From positions 5,518,001-5,582,000 of the forward strand of contig JASJZC010000004.1 of the NCBI GenBank assembly GCA_037178855.1: a stretch of 64,000 bases of DNA, given 5' to 3'. The stretch is from Oscheius sp. JU75. Taxonomy: Eukaryota; Nematoda; Chromadorea; Rhabditida; Rhabditidae. Shown here one piece after another: positions 1-11,900 of this stretch. The position numbers and the translations under genes were made by a program. Position 1 is the stretch's first letter. Each line of letters opens with the position of its first letter. Under the pieces are notes generated by a model. It was not told the origin of the DNA. It saw nothing but the letters and a program-made list of their open reading frames with translations, and made no database searches.

Positions 1-157
1 TCCATGGCCATGTTTTAGCCTTTTTTCTCTTGCCCAGCATTTTGTAATCTAGTCCCTCAATAAATTATTCGAGCTTTTCATGTGTTTTTCATATAACTTT
101 GGTCATTTTTCCAATGATTTCTCGTAAAATGTCTGCATGAAAATCAAACTAATTAAG

Positions 158-2520
158 ATGGCCGCCAGAATTCGACCGGAACATTCGGGACCTCCGGAAT
201 TGGTAAAATTAATAACTTCTGTGGATTTTAATAGGGAAAATTAAGTATTATAACGAGGACGAGGCTGTCCGATATGCTCGCAACTCGCACATTATCGGAA
301 TCCAGGCTGAAATGGCCGGAAGAGCACTAGAACTATTAGCTCTGCCCGATGAGCACCAGGGACTCATCTTGGATATTGGTGGGTCTTTTTTTTTACTTTT
401 TTACATCAGCAAGAGAATTTTCTTCGCTGTGTGTGTATAGCTGGAATTTTAAGAGAGCTACGGTCAGAAACGTGAAGTTTTAGTTCGAGTGTCTGTTCAG
501 GAACGATATTAACTGGCGACATACTATAGAATTCTCCCTCGCGGGACCCGCCGAACTAGCCCCTTAACAGTTGGTAGCGGATTACACCGATTTCCCTATG
601 AATTTTTTTTTTGCGAACAGAAAAAGAAAAAAAAATTGGATTCAAGAATTTATGACATCCCGTTGCAAAATTCAAGTTCAAAAAAGCGCACGGTTCACCC
701 GTCCAATCACAACTGGAATGTCTCTTTGTGGCTGGCGTGGAAAAATTCTTCAGTATGCCGCCAGTTAATATCACTCCTGAACAGACTATAGGGAGTGTGC
801 ACTTTGTTGCTTGCCAAAAAACCTGAAGCTTGAAAGATTAGTTTCAACTGATTTAAAAAAACTGAGAGAAAAATTAGGGAATCTGTTTGTTTTGACCCTT
901 TTTGATGTCACAAAGTTCGAAAAGACGATATCAAGAACCGTCTGCAGAATCTAATCTATCATAGGCTGGAAAAGTTGAGCCTGTAAGCCTAGAGAATTTC
1001 ATGTTGACAAGTTTGCAGATATAGAAATAATCTTGTTTTTGACGTTCATATCTCTTTGTAATCTGTCATATTGCATGCTAGTCAGACTCTTTCCAACTTT
1101 AGGCTGCGGCACCGGCATCAGTGGAGAAGTGCTCAAGGACGCTGGACACCTCTGGATCGGTCTCGATGTCAGTCGTCCGATGCTCGAAATAGCTCGCGGC
1201 AATGAGGAAGAAGACGGATTGGGCGACTTTATTCACAAGGACATGGGCACCGGGATGCCATTCAGGCCTGGAAGCTTTGATGGGGCTATCAGGCATGCGT
1301 TTTTCTTAATTTTAATACGAATTTCAGCATTTCCGCGATCCAGTGGCTCTGTCACGCGAACAGCTCTGAGGAGAAGCCTGTCAAACGCCTTCACCGCTTC
1401 TTCCAAAGCCTCTACGCGTGTCTTGGTCGGGGCACCCGAGCCGTCTTCCAATTCTACCCGGAAAACGAGGAACAGTCCGAACTGATCATGTCCCAGGCCA
1501 TGCGGGCCGGCTTCAATGGCGGTCTCGTTGTTGATTACCCGGAGAGTACCAAGGCGCGAAAGTGGGTTCTTGTTTTGGCTGCTAATCAGAGAGAAGTTTA
1601 GAGTCTATCTGGTGTTGATGACGGGAGGAATGGCACAGCTGCCAACTGCCTTGACGGAGGAGAACCAGCAGAGACATCAAGTTGACAATGTGGAGCGACG
1701 GTAAGAGATTTTGCTTCACTTTCAAACTGTCGTACACCAGTGTTACTGCTGCAGTTACTGTATCATGACCGGAAGAGCTCGCCTTTAAGAAAGGGTGGCT
1801 TTGTCCGAGTCTAGGCAAAGGCAGCATCTGATCCATAGACAGCTTCTGACATGTTATTTTGGCACTAGGAAATACAGAAGCAGCAAAATCAATTGGCCAG
1901 TGTATCGAAATGCTGTAAAAATAAAAAATTAAAAAAATGAGCATGATTGTAACCCCATTTAATGTTTCCATAAAGTGTTCTGGGTTCGGATACGTTGGAG
2001 CCACCATTCGATTTGGAGAAGACTCCACCCCATTTTTACTGTTGTTTTGTCTAAACATGGTTGCTACTCCCAACAATATCTTCCTCCACAGTGTCTCTCG
2101 TGTTTGTCATAATTGTGCCTCAAAAGTAGCTATTAGGATACCATAATCTATTTGCTTATCTTTCTCAAAGTTGTATTTCTAGAACTTAATTGGCCTTGAA
2201 AAACACGAAATTTGCCGAATACCGTACCCAAGAACTTTACCGAAGTCATGAACAGAACTGGCTTCAAAAAACTTGAATTTTTTAGAGCGCAAACTTTCAA
2301 TATACTTTCATTGACAGAGAAACCGTAGCAGATGTCTTTATCCTCAAAAAGCACCTCCATTTTCAGGACCTTTGTCGTGCACGGCAAGAAGGACAACAAG
2401 CGACCCTCTAAAGGCTCTAAGGCCTGGATCGAGGCGAAGAGACAGCGCCAAATGAAGCAGGGACGAGACGTTCGCAGCGAGTCCAAGTATTCCGGGCGCA
2501 AGAGGAAGACCCGTTTTTAG
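158..2520 (+). CDS. bud23: BUD23-type 18S rRNA (guanine-N7) methyltransferase, 6 exons
   Basis: Exons 158-202, 246-378, 1103-1292, 1328-1561, 1602-1700 and 2367-2520 join to 855 nt, a 284-residue protein close to the size of human BUD23/WBSCR22. The start gives [15 protein letters not shown], as in the family. The SAM-binding motif [10 protein letters not shown] spans the exon 2/3 junction, GLDVSRPML and [15 protein letters not shown] follow, and the basic tail ends SGRKRKTRF. The family, with TRMT112, methylates a guanine of 18S rRNA and acts in 40S subunit maturation in the nucleus. Intron 3 uses a GC donor at 1293, which is needed to recover the conserved I-S-I-S-A-I-Q-W segment. Introns 2 and 5 are long (about 0.7 kb) in a gene whose other introns are about 40 nt; intron 2 holds a MITE. 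Identification is confident. Confidence 0.95.
491..786. mobile_element. MITE with 35-bp terminal inverted repeats, in BUD23 intron 2
   Basis: The left end (from 491) begins GTCTGTTCAGGA and continues through GATATTAACTGGCG. The right end (752-786) is its reverse complement with three mismatches over 35 bases. The interior has no coding capacity and includes A-rich runs near 600-635. A TA follows the right end. Its terminal GTCTGTTCA is shared with the elements at 36410 and 48526, which suggests a Tc1/mariner-class non-autonomous family. Confidence 0.8.
1293..1327 (+). other. GC-AG intron in BUD23
   Basis: The only join that keeps the family sequence FDGAIS-ISAIQW puts the donor at AG|GCATGC and the acceptor at TTTCAG|C. 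The 35-nt intron therefore starts with GC. GC-AG introns are known minor variants of the major spliceosome's sites. Confidence 0.75.
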
Positions 2521-2831
2521 AAGATGATTATGTTTGTTATATTGTTGCTTTGTTCTGTTTGTTAAAGTCTATCCATTAATCCTCTTGACCTATTATGGCT
2601 GGCAGGGGCGCTGTCAACAATTTCTATCGGGCGTCCGCGCCGCGAGCCGCGTCGCCGCAAGAGAGACTGGTCTGGGTCGCCGAGGCGCCGCCGCGTGACT
2701 AGGCCGCGATCCACAAGCGGCGCCATCTCTAGCCAACGCACTCGCCTCGACTACTATACAACTCTCAATTGCTTTTGGCTCATTACTAGCTGCCTCTTAA
2801 TTTCTGGAAGGAATCTTTGGATATTACTAAA
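2521..2831. promoter_or_regulatory. Intergenic region between BUD23 and the FLYWCH-CP2 gene
   Basis: This holds the 3' end of BUD23 and the presumed promoter/5' UTR of the next gene. A GC-rich stretch at about 2600-2720 (repeated CCGCG and GTCGCCG) is the only compositional feature. I see no TATA box or coding exon. Confidence 0.35.
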
Positions 2832-5296
2832 ATGGAGAAGATAGCAGACGATTCGACTCTACAAGAACTGAGTGATGGTAGGTCTAGCGAATTTAAAAGT
2901 AGAGACGACGGGTATGTGCCATTGTGTTGAAGTGTGTTTTGATAGCGTTCTTTGACAATACCGTTTTAAATGAGTGAGGAAATGTAACTCAGTGAGTCTG
3001 TAAAAGTCTGTACAGAACAGTTAGAACTGGGCATTGTCTGAATGAAACCATGAACATTGAGAAAGATTACCATGTTATTAGTCACTAGTCGTTTTTATAG
3101 AATAAGGCTGATCCTTATTTAATTGAGGTACAAACTTCACTCTATTTCTACTATAAATTTGCTCAAAAGTAACCGATGCTAAGGGCAAATGACTGTAGAC
3201 AGATCTAGAGGCAAGAACGGTGGCCACAGTCAAGTTTGCCTGAGCCTTTTGTGCTCATTCCGTTCAAGGTCGTTGCGAAAAAGCAATAAGTTTACCCTTT
3301 CAGAATCACTAATGGACCCGACAGCCATTCTGCAGGCCATAAATGGAGTGGGAACGTCGAAAGATAAAGGTATCAAGCGGCAGAGGAGAGGCAACCGTAT
3401 GAAGGTTCGATTTCTCAACTGTTCGAAGGAGATAACGGATTCAGATCTACGACAATGGCTTCATTTTCACTTATGACAAGGATTCACAGTGCGGACAGAA
3501 GAGCTTCTGGCGCTGTGAGAGGAAATCTGAGTGCCAGGTGGGAAAATAGGGTGAAGCAGTTGTTTTTAGGCTTTGATAAGTACTACAATTGTAGAGCATA
3601 TCAAACTCTACAACTTTCCAGAACAACAATACTGCAAATCACGTTCTAGTCCTTAAATCAGCAGTTATCCTATAGACTCGGGCATACGTCGATCTGAAGC
3701 TGTAGGAGCCGCACCAAAATTCTAAATTGCTCTGGCATGGTGCTCTACCTCTGAACCTTACTTTATCCCCTTTTCCACGTCTAGAGCTTCCAAAGACGCC
3801 CATCAAGCCATAAAAGTTTGAGATTCACACAAAGTTTAGTATACTCCTCCGTTGAAAGTCTAGCAACTTTACGGCCATTTTTCAAATTCAGGACGTGATC
3901 TTTAACTTTTGCAATGTTTTGCAAAGTTTTAAAGGAAATAGAGGACTACAACTTTTCAAAACATGATAGAATTGGATATTAACGTTTTGAACTAGAAAAT
4001 AGGGCGAGAAGTGGCGCGCTGGTGGCGTCAAAATTTTTTAAACTATTCTTTTCTACCATGAAAACTCACCGAAATAGATCCATTTTAGGCTCGAGTCCAC
4101 ACTTACACCATTACCAACCAGATCGTCAAAAGAATAAATGAGCATACCCATGAGGCTCCGAAGCTGGACGAGCTACCTCCGTGGCTTGTCCTCAAGCAGA
4201 CCCAGTCCGCAGACCCAGACGAGGAAATGTCACCGGGAAAGGAGATCACAACTGGAGTACTGCTCAATGCGAATTTTTCGGGGAACAGTACCAACAACGC
4301 TCTGGCGAAGATTCTTGAGAGGGAAATTGATGGGGAGACTGGAGAGACTTCTGGGGCTATAGATGTAAGTCAGGGAGAGAGGGACTGTGATAGTGACTAC
4401 CTTACGACTATTTCGAATTATTCCATTACAGATCTTCCACACGGTCAAAGAAGAGCCGAAACAAGAAGAGCCATTCATCGCCACTCCTTCGAAAAGAAGA
4501 AAACGGATCACGAAAAAGGACGACAGTGATCAAGATGACTGGGAAGACATTATCGAAGCAGCGAAGAAGTTGATAGACTATGCCAGATCGAACCAGAGTA
4601 TTCCAGAGTGAGTTCAAAGGACAGCCGACAGTTTCAGGGACAGTAGACAGAGAAACAGTTGACAAGGGACAACGGACCTCAGACAGTAGACATAGTCACA
4701 GTGATAGTAAGCTTTTAGGAACAGTCCTTGTTGCTGCCCCCCATCTGTCCTAGACTTCTTGGAACGGAACAATCTGTCCAAATATGCTTCCCGACTAGCC
4801 AAATTCTCCTTGGAAAAACTGCGCCTCTTCTCTCAACAGGACTGTCTCACATTGCTCCAAAACGAAGCCGACGGTCTCCTTCTATTCCACTCCCTTAAAA
4901 AAGTCCCCAGTCCCGAAGTCTCTTCGTCTTCTTCCAGCCAGCTTACTCTTTTCATGGCCCCTACGAACGGGGAAGAGGAGCCAGTCTATCAGATGATTGT
5001 TCTCCAGGAAAAGACGCCGGTGAGTCATCCTGTCCCAGCTGTACAGTTGTGTGGCAACTGTTCAGAACGAGCTGCGAGATGAGATGGAACACAAAGGACT
5101 CTTATCGAAAGAGGAGAGCTCCAAAATCTGCGTTGAGGGTCCGCGCAAGATAAAGGTCCAACTTGATGAGAAGGTACGGGAGAGACAGAGAAAAGATGCA
5201 GAAATATTTCAGATAATTAGTAGCTGGCCGTCAGAAACAGTCCTCCAGTTTACTACAGTCAAAGGAGTCTGTCTTCTTAATCGGATCTCATCATAA
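2832..5296 (+). CDS. FLYWCH zinc finger fused to CP2/LSF SAM-like and UBL domains
   Basis: Clear exons are 3445-3537 and 4089-4364 (FLYWCH: core YDNGFIFTYDK, FWRC, then ARVHT and EHTHEAP, supplying the C-C-H-H ligands), 4432-4607 (acidic and basic linker with PSKRRKRITKK, a likely nuclear signal), 4719-5019 and 5066-5296. The last two match the oligomerisation half of TFCP2/UBP1: LERNNLSKYASRLAKF with NEADGLLLFHSLKK (SAM-like), then a ubiquitin-like segment with SKICVEGPRKIKVQLDEK. All junction phases agree. The CP2 exon at 4719 has no in-frame ATG, so it must be spliced to the upstream part. The start at 2832 (MEKIADDSTLQELSD) and the exon or exons between 2878 and 3444 are unresolved. No CP2 immunoglobulin-like DNA-binding domain is visible. 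I infer a transcription factor in which a FLYWCH finger replaces the CP2 DNA-binding domain. Confidence 0.8.
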
Positions 5297-5896
5297 CACA
5301 GTTCTTTCTCGTCTCCTTACAGTGTCATTCTTGTACAATTCCCAAGAGAATAAACGAGTCTCTCTATCCATGAGTCTCATTGACAAGGTCACTTTCTTTC
5401 GAGGACTATTATTTTGAGGGAACGAGTCTCTGGAACGAAAAAAAAAAGTTTCCCTTTCTGTCTCCTACTGTCACTGCCAGTCTCTCTGAACTTCTTCCTA
5501 CTTCTCCTCCGTACACTGTATACGATCTACTGTCTAATATCTCTATACTGCCAGTTTATCGTCTACTGTCATTCTGTCTACCGTTTATGTACTGTTAGTC
5601 TACTCTTTACTGGCTACGTCAGTCCCTCTGTGCCTCTCTATCCAGTACTACCTACTCAGCCACCAGTCTTTGTCAGTAGCTACACTTCTGCTAGTAAACT
5701 GGACGATATCCTTCAAGATGAGTAGATGACTCCAAGGACAGGAGGAACCCAACTGCCAGTATACAGCTAACCGTCCCCAGTGAGCCTCAAAGAAAGAACA
5801 AGAAGGAGTTGACCAAGGAGAGTTGTCGCCCAGAATTGACAAGAAGAGGGACCCGTTGGAATACCAAAGAACAAGTACAAGGCAGCCAGCACTTTA
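5297..5896. other. Tail-to-tail intergenic DNA rich in CTGTC/TCTCT words
   Basis: There is no credible gene. The plus strand is pyrimidine-biased and full of TCTCT, CTGTC and ACTGCCAG words. It lies between the 3' ends of the FLYWCH-CP2 gene and the protamine-like gene. Confidence 0.4.
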
Positions 5897-6139
5897 TTAG
5901 TGCTCTCGCTTGAAGCGTCCCCTCGAGTCGCGGAGACGTCCGGCATTGTCACGAAATTCGTAGCTCCTACGGGGCTGGGCGGCGATGGTCTTCATTCCGG
6001 AGCGACGACGACTGGTGGATCTGCTTCCACTGCGGCTTCCACTGCGACCACGGCTGCGGTTGGTACGGCTGCGGTTGGTACGACCGGTGGAGCGGGAACG
6101 GCGACGAGTGGAGCGGGAACGGCGACGAGTGGCTGGCAT
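5897..6139 (-). CDS. Small Arg/Ser-rich protamine-like protein, 80 aa, intronless
   Basis: The reading frame starts MPATRRRSRSTRRRSRSTG. For about 48 residues it is almost only R, S, T, G and N. It then has MKTIAAQPRRSYEF and ends RDSRGRFKREH. High Arg with Ser spacing, tiny size and no intron resemble sperm nuclear basic proteins (protamine/SPCH-like) of nematodes. An RS splicing factor is unlikely because there is no RRM. The TAA stop overlaps the poly(A) signal: minus-strand AATAAA covers plus 893-898 of this kilobase (5893-5898). The 3' UTR must therefore be very short. Function is inferred from composition only. Confidence 0.6.
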   Translation of the reverse strand: MPATRRRSRSTRRRSRSTGRTNRSRTNRSRGRSGSRSGSRSTSRRRSGMKTIAAQPRRSYEFRDNAGRLRDSRGRFKREH

Positions 6140-8947
6140 CGTGACGAGTGTCCAATGAGCTCTCTGGCCTTTTCGAGTTCCTTTTATAGTCTTTAGTTTG
6201 CCTAATTAGAGCTACTTTTTCAACAAAAGTTTGTTTGTTTGCAGTAACTAGAAAGGTTTCTTGATTGGAGATTAGTTTGACAGAACTTGGCGATTCCAGT
6301 TAGCGAGTCTGGCTCTGTGCTGTTTCTATTATTGAAGCTGTCTACCCATCTAATGTCTACCTGTCACCCTATCTCTTTCTTTATGTCGAGACAGTCTCTT
6401 GCTGACAATGGAAAGAGACACTGTCCCTGTCCCTCTCCCTGTTCTCAGAGTTCAAATTACAGTCTCTCTTCATCCCCAAACCAAACATCTAAGAAGCCTG
6501 TTTCTTTCTACCCCAATCGTCCTTTCGATTAGGTGAGACTCTCGGAAATGGGACCGTTTTCCTTATGTACACGTGATGAGTGAGAGCCGTGAAGAGAGAA
6601 AGCCGACGACCTTGAAAGTGGCGGCAATGGTGTGCGACGGGAGACGGGATCAGACACTTTTTCGGGACATCGTGTTCAGGTTTGCCATTTGAACACGGGA
6701 TTTTGACAAGAGGTCACACGCGCCGAATCGAGACAGATTGCGTGCTGTAAACAAGCAGAAACACAGGTGGGAAAGCGGGCTCGGTCCTCGGGATGCAGAG
6801 AGTTCTGATTTGAACAGTAGCCAAATTTACTCTGGGAAGGACAACTTATCAGAGAGTCGATTCGTACTACCTCTATCAAATGGTACACTGCTTCTTTTAA
6901 TATTCTCTCAGGCTATCAGTTCGGGACTCTTCATGCTGTGCCCTTTGGCTTCATGTCACTGCACACTCTCAGAATTCACTGGCACTGTCTCTCATCCCTC
7001 TGCATCTTGTTCTCGGCTTGACTCACACTCAAGTTCTGGTCTGAGAGTCTAAGAGACCAGCTTGCACTTAAACTTTCATTTCCATGATGACTCAATGGCT
7101 GGCAAGGAAACGCAAGGCTTATGTAAGTCTCTCAGTGGTCCTGTCTCTCAGTCTTCCCGTTTTTTTTACTCGCTTTCTGTGTCTCGGCTTCTATTTTTCT
7201 CTCTCTGTAGTTCCAAAGCAACTAAAGCCGAGATGATATCAGAGTTCTCTCAAGTGACTCTCTTTACGGCTTGTAAGAAGAACATGTTCCAATTGGTCTC
7301 ATCTCTTCGCCCGGCGGTTGGTCACACTGTCTCTTCTACTTCTTCTGCCTCTGGTTGATGGCAGCTCTCGACCCTGATCCAGAAGGGGGCGGGAATCTGC
7401 TAGAGAGAGAGTGAGAGCGAGGGGGCGTGACTTAGCCCGCACATCAATCACCTATACTAGCAGAAGTTTTCAGAGAGTGAGAGAGATACACGGCGAACAC
7501 CTTCTCCCCCTTCTCACTTTCTAAACGTGCCCGGTTTCCGCCCGCTCGCGGCAAACTGCTTGAAGGGACAGAGTAGATAGAGAGACTCCTCCCTCCCTCT
7601 CTCCCTATGCCCAGAACTCCCAGCAGCCTCTTTTTTCTGCTGCTTGACTACTATAGTCTCTCTTCTAATTTGTCGCAACTTGAAGATCAGATCAGTGTTT
7701 CACAGTGTTTGCTTCCCTACAGATCATACAGCCGAACAAGTTTATGTGTATCTGTCTCTCTTAGTGTGTGCCAATCAAGAGAGAGAACGTGATCTCCAAT
7801 GCTTCCTCTAAGTCCACCTACAGCGTTTTTTCCGTCCAATTTGGTTTTTGAATAGGGAATCTCTCCGAGACCAACTTTTTCCTTTCTCCTTAATTTTTAA
7901 GAAATTCTTCCCACCAGCTATCTGATTTACTGTGATTATGTTGATAATCCGACCTTTACCACGACTTCATCAATAGTTTTACCGAATTGGCACAGGGGTA
8001 GGTGGAGCCAGCATCAATCCAAGGGTCCCAAGTCGATCCCCGGCTCAGCCTAACTAAGACTTCTCAAAGGTTGGTGAACTGATGAGCTTGTTATCACTTG
8101 CTAGCTCAAACTGTTTAATTTTTGTCCTTCCCCACAGGGTACTGTCTCTCCTTGAGATCTCTTGGGTCAGTGGTTAGACTAAAAGTTTGGGAAAGGGAAG
8201 AGATTCGCGGTCTAAGCTACTTCACGCGGCGCCTCTTTTTGATTGGCATGCTTGAAATCAGATCTGTCCAGCTGACAGCACTCTAATCTTCTGACTTTTG
8301 TTAGGCGCTTTTGAACTTCCCATGAAAACTGTTTCTGTTGATTGATGTGAGTTACTTAAATGGCCTTCTATGTCTATAGATTCTATTACTACAATTATTT
8401 AGGTGGTTCCCAAAGGTTACCCTTCTTCCGTTCTGGGTGTAATCTCCATCTAAGACTGCGATCAAACCTTTGAAACTTCCTCAAGGCACTCTCCCAAGGC
8501 AGTTTTCAATATTCTTACCCTGCCCAGTGCCGGTAGACATTCATCTAGAAAAATCTTTCTCATCATTTCCTTGCCCCTCGTCTCATTCTTTTTCTAGTAA
8601 CTGTACAGAGTTGGATTCTCAGAAATCGTGGCTGACAATGAGATCATGGAACGTCCTAGAATGGCCACTTGAGAGTCTATAAGCCCCTTGTCACCCAAAA
8701 TTTGGAGTTCAGTCTTTAATTTCTGAATTTTTACGAGCTTCCAATATATCTCCTCATTTACAAAATAGCAGTTTCCGATATACTGAACAGTTCTGTTAAA
8801 GTTTACAGACTTGTTAGTCTCCCAGTTATTCTGTATATCAAACATTTGTCTTCCTGGCTTCCTGTATCCTTGACTTTCTGCCGTCCTCTGATATCTTCTC
8901 CTTGATTCCAAACTTTCCTCTCTTTTAGACCACGACGGGGTCTCCGA
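6140..8947. other. Long intergenic region upstream of the astacin gene
   Basis: No exon is convincingly identified. The sequence is dominated by GTCTCT/AGAGAC and CTGTC/GACAG words. It includes a GA-rich stretch near 7400-7500 (GAGAGAGAGTGAGAGCGAGG) and a TC-rich one near 7580-7610. A tRNA-like segment sits at about 7987-8050. Upstream noncoding or coding exons of the astacin gene could be hidden here. Confidence 0.35.
7987..8050 (+). repeat. tRNA-like sequence (degenerate)
   Basis: A D-arm-like GGGGTAGGTGGAGCC is followed about 20 nt later by AGTCGATCCCC, close to a tRNA B box. The acceptor ends do not pair, so this is not a functional tRNA gene by eye. It may be a pseudo-tRNA or a tRNA-derived SINE head. 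Confidence 0.3.
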
Positions 8948-11900
8948 ATGTGGGTCCTTCTGCTTCTGGCCCACACGGCCGAGACCGTCCTCTTCAACAT
9001 CTCCAGTCTCCCTGTCATACCGGGTCTCGAAGCCATGACCTCGGACAAATATCCTCATTTTACTATGGTCGAACATGTCAGCAGAACGAAACAACATCGA
9101 CATAGACGAGAAGTCATAGCTGGGCCAATCTATGACTGGCAGAGTTACGAGATCCCCTACCAGATCTGGGGAGGCGACTGTGAGTCTCTGTTTCGAGCGC
9201 GCGCCAGTCTCAAGAGGTCCAGATCGGAAGTGGATCGTATGCTGCCATCTATGAGCGCGCTACAAAATAACAAGCTGTAGAGAAGTGACACAAACAAGGT
9301 CACAAAACAGCTTTTTCGAAGGGATATGTTTTCGAAACGTCATTTTCTGGCACAAGGACACATTTTGCGGATTTACGATATTATGCAATGTTGTAGATCG
9401 GATCAAATACCACATGTTCGTGGAAGATCACAAGATTTTAAAGACCCAGAAAAAGAGAAAAGGAATTACAAAGTAAATTGAAGGCCCCGCGCAATTGCAG
9501 AAAAACTTTGCAGAAAATTTATAGAGTCAAAAATACCAAAATCGCCATGAAATGCCGAGCGTTTAATAAATGACTGCTGGAAAATAGTATATCTCTCCCG
9601 TACTTTATCACCAGCTAATCTATACATGGTTAACTTGGGCAAAGTATAAACTGAATGGCATTGGTCGGTGGTTATACGGCTAGCCATTTTCAGTGAAAAA
9701 GGGTCCCGTCACAAAAAATTGAGACAGCGTTTCAACTTCTCAGCTAAACAGACTATATATGGGGATCATCCGTCCGCAACTAGACACACTTAGAATCGAT
9801 GGCAGACTAAATTCACAGAGTATCCCTTTTTTCCAAAATTTGACTGTTTGTGCTTTTTTTTTTGAGAACAGTTGCGTCAGCGCATCGTCACTACCAGTTC
9901 GCCATTGGAAAAAAGGGCCTAAACTGTCCGGGGCGATGATCGAGAACACAAACCGGATAACTATTGCTGACGGCTCGACCTTGACTTTGCGTGATTGACC
10001 TCCAGGGAGACAAAACAGGACCCAGCTTTTACTGTGTTTACAGAGGAAAAATAATGGTACTAAAACTGTCCAAAAGTGGAAATCTTTCTCACTCAAAGTG
10101 CAATGGTCCATGTCCGTCCGTATGCACCCCGACCGAAGCGGCGAAGCCACCATTCTTAGGTTATAGCGCGTTGGGTCATGAATCTGAATATCATGGGTTC
10201 GATCTCCGACCAATTTTTCTTTGCAGACAACTTCCAAAATCTGATCCGACGTGGAATCCGAATGTGGGAGGAGAACACCTGTCTGCGGTTTCGAGAAAAT
10301 CTTCAGGTATGGTCCCCCACTTTTCCATATTGACATTTATTCCCATGATAAGAACCAGTACAGTTTTTGACAGTTGCTATCTTTCTTCCATAAAAAAGAA
10401 ACATAACCGACCAAAGATCTCTTTCCAGGCCCGCGACGCAATTCGGTATGTCCTCGAGAAGGGAGACAGCTGCTTCACCGAGTACATCGGTCGAAATGGA
10501 GGACACCAGGACATCATCATTGGAAGCGAGTGTGCAGAGGTAGGTGAACCGGATCGTCTCTGACCTTCGCGGCTTTTCCCCACACACACAGACTGTACTC
10601 ATTGGAAAGAGATCTGGTCCAGTGGGGAGATCTCTAAACCGAACGCTTTACTTTATAGCTGGGGAGGGATTAGGGGATGGAACCAAGGACGGGAGAGAGA
10701 GAGAGAGTCTAGGGACAGGGAAACAGAGATAGACAGGCTGAGGGACAGGTAAATAGAGAGACATTAACTTTTTCCTTCTAGAACTCTGGATTTTTCAATA
10801 GCCAAAGTAGACTATTCTTTTAACTATTCTCTTTCCTATCACTGCTCCCTGATCATCCTTTTCCTGACGCTGCGGCTTGTCCAAAGTACCAGATACAGTC
10901 TCTCACCCTCACTCTGTACGTTACTACCTCTCTCCCTTCCCTCCGAAAATAGTAGTTGTTTTGGCGCCCACGGGCGTTCGTGTTTCATAGACAGTTTCAG
11001 AGAGACTAGTCGTTCGAGTGTTTGTTCACACAATCCCTACAGCATCGACTACTGTTGGGGGAAAAGAGAGACCGAGGCAATACGGGGGATTACTGACCAG
11101 TAATGAACTTACTATGTCTCTTTGTCTGCCCTCAGGCCGGTGGCAGACCGGTCCGAGATGACGAGAGACGCTCATCCTCTCCGTAATTCGACGGGTTTGA
11201 AACTGGAGGGATTGTGTGTGGAGGGTGACACTTCAATAACTTTATTTCTCAAGGGACGAGACTCATTTTCAGGAATACGTGGTTGCTCATGAGACTGGCC
11301 ATGCTCTCGGATTCTGGCATACTCATCAGAGACCGGACAGGTGGGTTCACTGTCTCTATCACCATGTCACTCTGTCTTATGGTTACTCGGGAAAACTTTC
11401 TGGAAAAAACTTCGTATCTTGACTCTCACTTTCTCCTACCTCCTTCTCCTACATTATTCACCTGTTCCCAATCGAATGCTAGCTCATTGCTGATAGACGG
11501 AAGATTTGAGTAGTAGCTCATTTGGTCGCTGTGAAGATTCCTCGGAGTATAGCCGATACATGAGGTGATGGCGGTCTTTTCGACCTAATAGTTGTCTTCA
11601 ATCATCCAATATAAGGCGAAAAACATAGTCAGCTGAGCTACTGGAGACAGGAGAGTTTTGCATCTTTTTTATGTCCTGGAGTGCCGATTCTTCTTTCTAG
11701 CCATTGTCCATAAAGTGGTAGCGATCTTTACCCGTCTTCTTCCAGGGAGTAAAGAAGTAGAACCAGCGTTCCAGTCGAGCAACCAGAGTCTGGTTAACTT
11801 CAAACTCTCCATTGGGTTCTGATTCTCGTCTTCTCCTTATCGGTCTAAAGTCGAGAGAGATGGAGACAATACAGCCACCCTTCGTGTTCCTGTGCCTTGA

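Noticed and set aside
1582-2076. 164-codon minus-strand frame in BUD23
   Set aside because: It overlaps the BUD23 exon at 1602-1700 and has no recognisable content.
9740-10336. 198-codon minus-strand open frame including [17 protein letters not shown]
   Set aside because: Part of this frame is a tRNA-like sequence read as protein, and it overlaps the astacin exon at 10227-10306 on the other strand. Not a gene.
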